This document shows positions 1 through 6,332 of a stretch of 8,257 bases of DNA, one piece after another; positions within the stretch are counted from its first letter, which is position 1; each line of letters opens with the position of its first letter. The notes under the pieces were generated by a model. The model made no database searches and was not told the origin of the DNA. It worked only from the letters and a program-made list of their open reading frames with translations. Source of the DNA: Campylobacterota bacterium (lineage in GTDB: Bacteria > Campylobacterota > Campylobacteria > Campylobacterales > JALSKU01); NCBI GenBank assembly GCA_013153915.1, contig JAADDL010000044.1, positions 1 through 8,257 on the forward strand, read 5' to 3'. The position numbers and the translations under genes were made by a program.

Positions 1-69
1 CTTCACCAAATCCCCGATCTAAGATCGCTTTATGAGGGAGATTTAAGACTATTGGAGCAGTTTAAATGA
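1..69 (+). CDS. pheS: Phenylalanyl-tRNA synthetase alpha subunit, C-terminal 22 codons (partial)
   Basis: Frame 1 is open from the window edge to a TGA at 67-69 and encodes 22 residues ending in EGDLRLLEQF-K. PheS proteins typically end this way: the catalytic core closes with an arginine- and leucine-rich segment after a conserved GDLR/DxR motif. The stop overlaps the pheT start by 4 bp (ATGA, 66-69), the usual pheST arrangement, in which the two subunits of the (alpha-beta)2 enzyme are made together. The family assignment rests on this short tail and mainly on the adjacent pheT; the catalytic part lies outside the window. Confidence 0.88.
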   Translation, partial: LHQIPDLRSLYEGDLRLLEQFK

Positions 70-2399
70 TAATTACTAGAAATTGGTTAAACGAGTGGAT
101 GGATATAAGCGATATATCCACGGAAAAGATATGCGATACTTTAAACTCTATCGGTTTGGAAGTGGATAGCTTAAAAAAAGTTAGAGTACCGAGCGGTGTG
201 GTCGTAGGATTTGTAAAAGAGTGCGAAAAACATCCAAACGCCGATAAACTCTCCGTTTGTCAAGTAGATGTAGGAGACGAAACTCTTCAGATAGTTTGCG
301 GAGCTAAAAATGTTAAAGCAGGTCAATATGTGCCTGTAGCCAAGGTAGGAGCGACACTTGGAGAAAACTTTAAGATAAAAAAAGCGAAATTAAGAGGCGT
401 AGAGTCACACGGCATGATATGTTCCGCCGAAGAGATAGGTTTGCCGAAAATCAATGACGGTATTTTGGAACTTGACGCAAGCATAGGCGAGTTGAAAATC
501 GGCAAAGAGTTAAAAGAGTTTGATGCCGTAAACGACGATATTATAGATATAGAATTGACCGCAAACAGGGGAGATTGTTTAAGTATTTTAGGTGTAGCCA
601 GAGATTTGTCGGCATCTTTTGAAAAAGAGATTTATCATGTTGAAGATATCGAGGATGAAGATAGTAGTTTGGGTATAGGCAGGATATTGTCTTTAAATGT
701 CAAAGAGAAAAACTCATCATCATTGCTGTATAGAATCTTTGCCGTTGAAGAGATGAAATATCCTCTTTTGTTAAAATTAAGACTCGCTTTTGCGGATAAA
801 GGCGAGGATGACGTATTTGACGCTTATAGATCTTACGCTATGCACTCTACCGGAGTGATTATGAAGCTTTACTCATGCGACAAGCTCATAAATAGCGATA
901 CTCAAAAATGTGAAATTTCTCTTGAAAAAGACGAAAACGGCGTAGAGTATATAAAAATATCCGACAAAATATCTTATATAGGTTTTGACGAAGATGAAGA
1001 GCTAAAGCCTAGTATCGGTGATTCGAGGGTGATATTTGAAGAGAGTTATATCGACCCCGAGATTATCTCAAGAGCGGGAAAATATATAAAAAAGAAAAAC
1101 GATAAAATATTTTATCACGCCAGCAGAGGTAGCGAGCCTGATCTTGGATTTGGTTCCGTGTATTTCAAGCACCTTATGAATAGATATACCGATGTAAAGT
1201 GGTATAAGGGTGTCGAAACCATAGATAACGCTATAGAAAAAGTGGTCGTCAATATACACATAAGCAAAGTAAACGCTCTTATAGGACAAGAGATAGATAA
1301 GAGCGAAATCGTAAAAATATTGAAAAATCTAGGTTTTGTCGTAAGAATGAAAGATGAGTTTGACCTTTTGAGCGTCGAAGTTCCTTTGTATAGACACGAT
1401 ATTCAAAATCAACAAGATGTCGTCGAAGAGATAGTGAGGATAGTAGGTATCGACAATATCAAATCGTCGCCTCTTGTGTATGTCGAATCAAACAACCAAA
1501 ACGAAGCTTATAAAAAATACAAGAAAAAGTTGGATTTTAGAAAAAAAGCCTCTTCGGTCGGATTTTTTGAGATAGTTAACTATGTTTTTACCGACGGAGA
1601 AAAGATGAATCGCTTGGGACTTAGCAGGGTCCAAGACGACAAAGAGCTTATAAACCCCGTTACGAATGAGCTTGACGCTTTGCGAAGTTCTCTTGTTATC
1701 GGTTTGATTGAGACGGCTCAAAGAAATATAAAATACGGCAAAAAGAGTATCAGACTTTTTGAGATAGGCACAGTTTTTGATAAAAATAGAGATGAAAGTT
1801 TGAGATTTTCTTTTATATTTAGCGGTGAGGTTGAAAGAGCGGCACTTAGAAATCATGGAAAACCTAAGGTTATAGATTTTTTCACTTTCGCACAAAAGAT
1901 ATCATCCGTAATAGGGGAGTTTGAGATAAGAAAGAGTGATAATGCTCCAAAATATATGTCACCGTATGAGTACGGTGTTATCGTTAAGGACGGTAAGGAT
2001 ATAGGTTATATCGGAAGAGTCCATATGGATTATGAAAAAGAGTACGGACTATTTAAGAGTTATCTATGTGAGCTTGATTTTGAGAGGCTGGAGATAAGGG
2101 ATGTCAAAGCCGTTGGTTACTCAAAATATCCTTCACTCGAGAGAGATTTTAGCTTTTTGGTCGATAAAAATATCTCCTATCTTGATATAAAAAATATTAT
2201 AGAAAAAGATAGACCGAAAGAGATAGTTAAAGTTTTTCCTATCGATATATTTGAAAGTCCTCAGTTAAAAGATAAGGTTAGTTTGACCGTTAGGTTTATT
2301 ATTCAATCCGATGAGAAAACTCTCAATGATGAAGAGGTTAACGCGATACTGACGCCTATATTGGAAAATTTAAACAAAAAAGGCATCGAGATAAGATGA
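66..2399 (+). CDS. pheT: Phenylalanyl-tRNA synthetase beta subunit
   Basis: This is the beta subunit of the cytoplasmic (alpha-beta)2 enzyme that charges tRNA-Phe; beta binds tRNA and normally carries the editing site. Its 777 residues fit the family length. Domains in order: an EMAP/OB-type tRNA-binding domain (about 43-150, with HPNADKLSVCQVDVG and LRGVESHGMICS), a B3/B4 region (about 210-380), a B5 domain (about 392-466, ending in VPLYRHDIQNQQDVVEEI and RIVGIDNI), a catalytic-like core (about 485-680), and a C-terminal ferredoxin-fold anticodon-binding domain (about 685-777, YPSLERDFSFLVD). The B3/B4 region is divergent: the usual GQPMHAFD is replaced by GVIMKLYSCD (263-272) and the glycine-rich GGxxGG segment is missing. 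A Glu (E325) remains where E. coli has E334. TTGGAG at 52-57 lies 8 nt before the ATG, which supports this start. It overlaps pheS and aroA by 4 bp each, implying translational coupling. Confidence 0.97.
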   Translation: MIITRNWLNEWMDISDISTEKICDTLNSIGLEVDSLKKVRVPSGVVVGFVKECEKHPNADKLSVCQVDVGDETLQIVCGAKNVKAGQYVPVAKVGATLGENFKIKKAKLRGVESHGMICSAEEIGLPKINDGILELDASIGELKIGKELKEFDAVNDDIIDIELTANRGDCLSILGVARDLSASFEKEIYHVEDIEDEDSSLGIGRILSLNVKEKNSSSLLYRIFAVEEMKYPLLLKLRLAFADKGEDDVFDAYRSYAMHSTGVIMKLYSCDKLINSDTQKCEISLEKDENGVEYIKISDKISYIGFDEDEELKPSIGDSRVIFEESYIDPEIISRAGKYIKKKNDKIFYHASRGSEPDLGFGSVYFKHLMNRYTDVKWYKGVETIDNAIEKVVVNIHISKVNALIGQEIDKSEIVKILKNLGFVVRMKDEFDLLSVEVPLYRHDIQNQQDVVEEIVRIVGIDNIKSSPLVYVESNNQNEAYKKYKKKLDFRKKASSVGFFEIVNYVFTDGEKMNRLGLSRVQDDKELINPVTNELDALRSSLVIGLIETAQRNIKYGKKSIRLFEIGTVFDKNRDESLRFSFIFSGEVERAALRNHGKPKVIDFFTFAQKISSVIGEFEIRKSDNAPKYMSPYEYGVIVKDGKDIGYIGRVHMDYEKEYGLFKSYLCELDFERLEIRDVKAVGYSKYPSLERDFSFLVDKNISYLDIKNIIEKDRPKEIVKVFPIDIFESPQLKDKVSLTVRFIIQSDEKTLNDEEVNAILTPILENLNKKGIEIR

Positions 2400-3688
2400 G
2401 TTTCGTAAAAGTTGAAAAGAGTGGCGGATTTGATATAGAGATAGATAATATCGCAAGCGATAAGTCTATCTCTCACAGGTCTGCTATATTTTCTTTGCTT
2501 AGCAACAAGCCTTCTAAGATAGAGAATTTTTTGGAAGCGGAAGATACGCTAAATACGCTAAAGATAGTTGAAAAATTAGGGGCAAACATAGATAAAAACG
2601 ATAACCGTATTACAATCACCCCTCCTTTGAAGATAGATGAACCGAACGACATATTGGATTGTGGCAATTCGGGAACGGCTATGAGGCTATTTTGCGGTTT
2701 TTTAGCCTCAAAAGAGGGTTTTTTCGTGCTACATGGAGATAAATATCTTGCAAGCAGACCGATGAAAAGGGTGGTTGTTCCTTTAAAAAGCATCGGTGCC
2801 AAGATTGACGGCACCAAGGAGGGTAATTTCTCTCCTATCGCCATAAGAGGCAGTAAGTTAAGAGCTTTTCGATATGAGAGTGCCATAGCGTCGGCACAAG
2901 TTAAAAGCGCGATGATTTTATCGGTTCTATTTTCCGCCGATGAAACTTCATACTATAAAGAGCCGCATTTAAGCAGAGACCATACCGAAAAGATGTTAAG
3001 AGGCATGGGTGCGGATATTTTTACGGATAAAGAGGGTGTGATAAATATACATCCCGTTGAAAAACCTTTGAAACCTCTTGAGATAAAGATACCCTCCGAT
3101 CCTTCCAGTGCTTTCTTTTTTGCCGTAGCGGCAGTTATATCGAAAGATTCTAAGATAGTATTGAAAGATGTCTTGTTAAATCCTACTCGTATAGAGGCTT
3201 TTGAAGTTCTTAAGAGAATGGGTGCGGATATCTCTTATGAGATAAAAGACGAAAAATATGAAAAAATCGGTGATATCATCGTTAAGAGTTCTCCTCTAAA
3301 AGGTGTGGAAGTTAGTGAAAATATAGCTTGGCTTATAGATGAGCTTCCCGCACTGTCTATAGCTATGAGTCAAGCCGAGGGAAAAAGCACGGTAAAAAAC
3401 GCTAAAGAGCTTAGAGTAAAAGAGAGTGATAGGATATCCACCGTAGTAAATAATTTGAAAAAGTGCGGTATAGAGGTCGAAGAGTTTGAAGACGGATACG
3501 AGATAACCGGCGGTAAATTAAAGAGCGCTACGATAAATAGTTTTGGAGACCATAGGATTGCTATGAGTTTTGCTATTGCCGGTTTGGTAAACGGTATGAG
3601 AGTGGAAGATATAGAGTGCATACAGACCTCTTTTCCTAATTTTATGGATATATTAAATAAAATCACAAGGATTGATATTGGAGATTAA
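2396..3688 (+). CDS. aroA: 3-phosphoshikimate 1-carboxyvinyltransferase (EPSP synthase)
   Basis: Transfers enolpyruvyl from PEP to shikimate-3-phosphate, the sixth step of the shikimate pathway towards aromatic amino acids (cytosolic). At 430 residues it has the normal length for this two-domain inverse alpha/beta-barrel enzyme. Visible signatures are SDKSISHR (21-28), DCGNSGTAMRL (88-98), RPMKR (121-125), SAQVKSA (166-172), SRDHTEKML (193-201), the catalytic Asp in IDELPAL (D315), VKESDR with E343, and FGDHRIAM (383-390). SRDHTEKML and TSFPNFMD resemble the Bacillus/CP4-like branch rather than the E. coli type, while the PEP-site loop reads NSGT with Gly at 93. The ATG sits inside ATGA, overlapping the pheT stop. 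Only weak Shine-Dalgarno matches precede it (GAG at 2388-2390), so translation probably depends on coupling to pheT. Pairing a phenylalanine-pathway enzyme with PheRS is metabolically sensible, but functional co-regulation is inference. Confidence 0.97.
   Translation: MSFVKVEKSGGFDIEIDNIASDKSISHRSAIFSLLSNKPSKIENFLEAEDTLNTLKIVEKLGANIDKNDNRITITPPLKIDEPNDILDCGNSGTAMRLFCGFLASKEGFFVLHGDKYLASRPMKRVVVPLKSIGAKIDGTKEGNFSPIAIRGSKLRAFRYESAIASAQVKSAMILSVLFSADETSYYKEPHLSRDHTEKMLRGMGADIFTDKEGVINIHPVEKPLKPLEIKIPSDPSSAFFFAVAAVISKDSKIVLKDVLLNPTRIEAFEVLKRMGADISYEIKDEKYEKIGDIIVKSSPLKGVEVSENIAWLIDELPALSIAMSQAEGKSTVKNAKELRVKESDRISTVVNNLKKCGIEVEEFEDGYEITGGKLKSATINSFGDHRIAMSFAIAGLVNGMRVEDIECIQTSFPNFMDILNKITRIDIGD
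3667..3680 (+). promoter_or_regulatory. Ribosome binding site that fixes the TTG start of ispH
   Basis: AAGG at 3667-3670 lies 7 nt before the TTG at 3678-3680 but only 1 nt before the upstream in-frame TTG at 3672. The spacing favours 3678, which gives an N-terminus MEIKLAKNYGFCFG that puts the first iron-sulfur cysteine at position 12, as in E. coli IspH. The site lies wholly inside aroA. Confidence 0.7.
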
Positions 3689-4502
3689 ACTTGCAAAAAA
3701 TTACGGCTTTTGTTTTGGAGTAAAAAGAGCTATAAAGATAGCCGAAGAGTCTCCAAATAGTACCACAATCGGACCGCTTATACACAATAATGAAGAGATA
3801 AACAGACTAAAGACACTATATAATGTAAATAATATCAATGATTTTTCAGAAGTTGAAAATATACAAAAAGCTATCATAAGAACTCACGGTATTACAAAAG
3901 AAAATCTAAAAGAGTTAAAAGATAAAAATATTGATATAGTTGACGCTACTTGTCCGTTTGTCTCAAAGCCTCAAAAGATTTGCGAAGAGATGAGTAAAAA
4001 AGGTTATCAGATAGTTATATTCGGAGACATTAACCATCCTGAAGTTAAAGGTGTGATGAGTTATGCGGAAAACGGTGCTATTGTGGCATTGAAGCCTGAA
4101 GATTTGGAAGATATATCTTTTCAAAATAAAGTTGCTATCATAGCGCAAACAACAAGGAAGTTTTCGGAATATACCGAGATTGTAAACTATATTATGCCAA
4201 GATGCAAAGAGGTTAGGGTTTTTAATACCATCTGTAATGCAACTTTTGAAAATCAAGAAGCCGTACGAGAGTTGTCAAAAGAGTGTGATATTATCATTAT
4301 TGTCGGCGGGAAGAATTCATCAAATACAAAGCAGTTATATACCATATCAAAGTCAAATTGCGAAGATAGTTATCTTATTGAAAATGAAAACGAACTAAAA
4401 AAAGAGTGGTTTGAGGGTAAAAATATATGCGGTATAAGTGCAGGTGCTTCAACGCCCGATTGGATTATTCAAAAAGTTATGAGGAAAATAAAAGAATTTT
4501 AA
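3678..4502 (+). CDS. ispH: 4-hydroxy-3-methylbut-2-enyl diphosphate reductase
   Basis: Last enzyme of the MEP (non-mevalonate) isoprenoid pathway: reduces HMBPP to IPP and DMAPP with a [4Fe-4S] cluster, in the cytosol. Using the TTG at 3678 the protein has 274 residues, shorter than E. coli IspH (about 316) but normal for this phylum. All three cluster cysteines are present: C12 (GFCFGVKRA), C92 (DATCPFVS) and C186 (FNTICNAT). Substrate-site residues are also visible: H36 (GPLIHNNEE), H120 and the proton-donor Glu E122 (NHPEV), the Gln-Thr-Thr at 157-159, S214/S215/N216 (NSSNTKQL) and S258 (SAGASTPDW). A longer form from the TTG at 3672 would add only two residues and has badly spaced SD. The gene overlaps aroA by 11 bp, so it is probably translated by coupling or reinitiation. 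It was formerly called lytB. Confidence 0.96.
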   Translation: MEIKLAKNYGFCFGVKRAIKIAEESPNSTTIGPLIHNNEEINRLKTLYNVNNINDFSEVENIQKAIIRTHGITKENLKELKDKNIDIVDATCPFVSKPQKICEEMSKKGYQIVIFGDINHPEVKGVMSYAENGAIVALKPEDLEDISFQNKVAIIAQTTRKFSEYTEIVNYIMPRCKEVRVFNTICNATFENQEAVRELSKECDIIIIVGGKNSSNTKQLYTISKSNCEDSYLIENENELKKEWFEGKNICGISAGASTPDWIIQKVMRKIKEF

Positions 4503-4511
4503 TGCTATAAT
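4503..4511 (+). promoter_or_regulatory. Putative extended -10 element 1 upstream of rpsA
   Basis: TGCTATAAT directly follows the ispH stop: a perfect TATAAT at 4506-4511 with the extended -10 dinucleotide TG one base upstream. Transcription would begin near 4518. No good -35 hexamer is evident; Campylobacterota sigma-70 promoters often lack one. Prediction only. Confidence 0.4.
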
Positions 4512-4533
4512 AGGAGAAAGGTTTATGGTATAA
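4512..4533 (+). promoter_or_regulatory. Strong SD followed by a two-codon ORF (ATG GTA TAA)
   Basis: AGGAG at 4512-4516 stands 8 nt before an ATG at 4525 that is followed by GTA and TAA (4531-4533). This is a better SD than most genes in the window have, yet it opens only Met-Val-stop. The same bases form the second -10 element, so the mini-ORF may be accidental. It is translatable only on transcripts that start upstream of it. Confidence 0.25.
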
Positions 4534-4542
4534 TTCTATAAT
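4526..4542 (+). promoter_or_regulatory. Putative main rpsA promoter: extended -10 plus a second TATAAT
   Basis: TGGTATAAT (4526-4534) is a perfect extended -10, and another TATAAT follows at 4537-4542, two bases later. Predicted transcription starts fall near 4541 and 4549, giving an rpsA leader of roughly 100 nt. A highly expressed ribosomal protein gene is expected to have its own strong promoter, and this is the only intergenic gap of any size in the window. There is no clear -35 hexamer. Confidence 0.6.
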
Positions 4543-4565
4543 CGGTGATTTTTGCCGGTTTTTTT
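4540..4565 (+). terminator. Weak candidate intrinsic terminator after ispH
   Basis: AATCGG (4540-4545) can pair with CCGGTT (4555-4560), with one T-G wobble and a 9-nt loop, and runs into seven T residues (4559-4565). The geometry is that of an intrinsic terminator for the pheST-aroA-ispH transcript, but the 6-pair stem is weak and the T-run overlaps the stem's 3' arm. It begins at the predicted rpsA transcription start, so only read-through RNA would carry the whole stem. The T-run may equally be simple AT-rich leader sequence. Confidence 0.33.
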
Positions 4566-4613
4566 GAGTTTTAAGTTCAAAGATAAAGGGGATATTTTTG
4601 AACTTAGAGCTTG
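4565..4613 (+). promoter_or_regulatory. Long stem-loop in the rpsA 5' leader with AAGGGGA loop (candidate S1 leader element)
   Basis: Bases 4565-4585 pair without a break with 4593-4613: 21 pairs, 16 Watson-Crick and 5 G-T wobbles, including a perfect 10-bp core (TAAGTTCAAA at 4572-4581 with TTTGAACTTA at 4597-4606). The 7-base loop 4586-4592 is AAGGGGA, close to a Shine-Dalgarno sequence. The stem is not followed by a T-run on either strand, so it is not an intrinsic terminator. It lies 32 bases before the rpsA ATG, within the predicted leader, and the linker to the start is single-strand-prone and A/T-rich, which suits S1 binding. In E. coli, S1 represses its own mRNA through a structured leader; a similar role here is inference. 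As DNA it could alternatively be an operator palindrome. Confidence 0.6.
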
Positions 4614-4633
4614 TAAGGGCTAAAATTTTTTAT

Positions 4634-4648
4634 AAGGAAAGTGTAATG
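4634..4648 (+). promoter_or_regulatory. Ribosome binding site and ATG of rpsA
   Basis: AAGGAAA at 4634-4640 lies well spaced before the ATG at 4646-4648. The frame is also open further upstream to a TTG at 4598, which would add 16 residues. The ATG is preferred because the resulting N-terminus (MAEVNEKV, then EEHIEDFAAMLEESF) matches the normal beginning of S1 in this phylum. Confidence 0.8.
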
Positions 4649-6331
4649 GCAGAGGTGAACGAGAAAGTTCTATCAAATCAAGAGGTAAATGAAGGCGAAG
4701 AGCATATTGAAGATTTTGCGGCGATGCTTGAGGAGTCTTTCAAGAAAGAGACAAGCGGTGAGAATATCGTAGAGGGTGTTATTGTTGAGATAAACGACAA
4801 TATAGCTTTGGTAGATGTTGGCAAAAAGAGTGAGGGTGTATTAAATATCTCCGAAATAACCGATAGTGACGGCAATGTAAAATATAATGTCGGAGACAAG
4901 ATAAAAGTCGTTATTACGGGTTTTAGAAATGAAAGACCAAGTGTTTCTCACAAAAAAGCCATCAAAAAAGAGAAAGTAAAAGAGTTTATAGAAAACTACG
5001 ATGAAGAGAGCGAGCTTGTTATAGAGGGTAAAGTCGTAGGTAAAAATAGAGGCGGTTTTATCGTAGAAAATGATGAAAATATCGAATTTTTTCTACCTAG
5101 ATCTCAAGCGGCATATAGAGATGTAAATGCTCTTGTTGGCAAAAAGATAAAAGCTAAAGTGATAAAAGTCGACAAAGAGAACGAATCTATCATAATTTCA
5201 AGAAAGAAATTTCTTGACGATGAGAGAAAAAAGAAAAAAGAGTTGATTGATAGATTGTTAGAGAGCGATGAGATTGTAGAGGGTGTTATCAAAAAGATAA
5301 CTACTTACGGAATGTTTGTAGATATCGGCGGAGTGGACGGACTTGTTCACTATAGCGAGATAAGCTACAAAGGTCCTGTAAACCCCGCAAATCTATATAA
5401 AGAGGGTGAAACCGTAGCGGTAAAAGCTATAAAATATGACAAAGAAAAAAGACATCTATCGCTATCTATCAAAGCGGTCCAAGAAGATCCGTGGGAGAGT
5501 ATCAAAGACCAGCTTGAAGTAGGGGATGTTATAAAAGTAACCGTTAGCAACATAGAGCCTTACGGTGTATTTGTAGATATTGGCAACGATATAGAAGGCT
5601 TTTTGCATATAAGCGAAATCTCTTGGGATAAAAATATCAAAAATCCAAAAGAGTATGTAGAAATGGGCGAAGAGCTTGATGTGGAAGTTATAGAGATTGA
5701 TACCGAAAGCAGAAGACTTAGAGTGAGTCTAAAAAATCTCAAGCCTAAACCTTTTGAAGAGTTTTTGCAAAAATATAAAGCCGGAGATGTTGTAAAAGGC
5801 GTTATCACTACCATTACGAATTTTGGAGCTTTTGTTAAGATAGATGGAGTTGAGGGACTCTTGCACAACGAAGACACCTCTTGGAATAGAAGCGATAAGT
5901 GTAAAGATTTATACGAGGTGGGTCAAGATATCGAAGTGAAAATCACTAAAATAGATAGAGAAAATGAAAAGATATCACTAAGTGTGAAAGAGCTTCTTGA
6001 AAATCCTGTTCAACAATATGCCAAATCACATAAAGTAAACGAGATAGTAGAAGGTGTGGTTAGAGATATAAAAGATTTCGGAGTTTTTGTTGAGCTTGAA
6101 GATAATGTTGACGCTCTAATCAGAAAAGAGGATTTGGGTGATTTAAACATCGAAGATATTAAGGTTGGAGACAAGATTGAGTCTGTTATTGATTTCATAG
6201 ACGGACATAGAAATAGAATCAGACTTTCTGTCAGAAAGTTGGCAAAGATAAAAGAAAAAGCTATGCTTAGTGAAATAAATAAAGATGATAAAATGACTCT
6301 TGGAGATATTATACAAGATCAACTAAAGTAA
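4646..6331 (+). CDS. rpsA: 30S ribosomal protein S1
   Basis: S1 binds single-stranded mRNA on the 30S subunit and helps unfold and dock messages with structured or weak initiation sites. The protein has 561 residues and six consecutive OB-fold S1 domains, at about 38-105, 122-187, 208-276, 293-363, 380-448 and 465-531, the full proteobacterial number. An acidic N-terminal arm (EEHIEDFAAMLEESF, 19-33) matches the part that docks S1 on ribosomal protein S2. Domains 3-5 carry the clearest RNA-binding signatures, for example YGMFVDIGGVDGLVHYSEIS, YGVFVDIG with GFLHISEISW, and FGAFVKIDGVEGLLHNED. Domains 1 and 2 diverge, as usual. It ends in a short tail, MTLGDIIQDQLK. The gene has its own leader with promoter candidates and a long hairpin, and the next gene starts 1 bp after its stop. 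An alternative TTG start at 4598 would give 577 residues. Confidence 0.97.
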   Translation: MAEVNEKVLSNQEVNEGEEHIEDFAAMLEESFKKETSGENIVEGVIVEINDNIALVDVGKKSEGVLNISEITDSDGNVKYNVGDKIKVVITGFRNERPSVSHKKAIKKEKVKEFIENYDEESELVIEGKVVGKNRGGFIVENDENIEFFLPRSQAAYRDVNALVGKKIKAKVIKVDKENESIIISRKKFLDDERKKKKELIDRLLESDEIVEGVIKKITTYGMFVDIGGVDGLVHYSEISYKGPVNPANLYKEGETVAVKAIKYDKEKRHLSLSIKAVQEDPWESIKDQLEVGDVIKVTVSNIEPYGVFVDIGNDIEGFLHISEISWDKNIKNPKEYVEMGEELDVEVIEIDTESRRLRVSLKNLKPKPFEEFLQKYKAGDVVKGVITTITNFGAFVKIDGVEGLLHNEDTSWNRSDKCKDLYEVGQDIEVKITKIDRENEKISLSVKELLENPVQQYAKSHKVNEIVEGVVRDIKDFGVFVELEDNVDALIRKEDLGDLNIEDIKVGDKIESVIDFIDGHRNRIRLSVRKLAKIKEKAMLSEINKDDKMTLGDIIQDQLK

Positions 6332-6332
6332 T

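Noticed and set aside
1960..1977. Perfect 7-bp inverted repeat CACCGTA/TACGGTG with a 4-nt loop inside pheT
   Set aside because: It is inside a conserved coding region, has no T-run or adjacent regulatory context, and a 7-bp palindrome is expected by chance in 8 kb.
2795..2815. GGTGCC/GGCACC inverted repeat with a 9-nt loop inside aroA
   Set aside because: A 6-bp stem in coding sequence without a T-run or intergenic context; chance is the simplest explanation.
4565..4613. Reading the long rpsA-leader hairpin as an intrinsic terminator
   Set aside because: No T-run follows the stem on either strand; the bases after the 3' arm are TAAGGGC, and the stem is A/T-rich with wobbles. A leader RNA structure or operator fits better.
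323..6198. Numerous minus-strand ORFs of 60-137 codons across pheT, aroA, ispH and rpsA
   Set aside because: Each lies wholly inside a well-supported + strand gene, has low-complexity Ser/Phe/Leu/Ile-rich composition typical of antisense to AGA/AAA-rich coding, and shows no recognisable motif.
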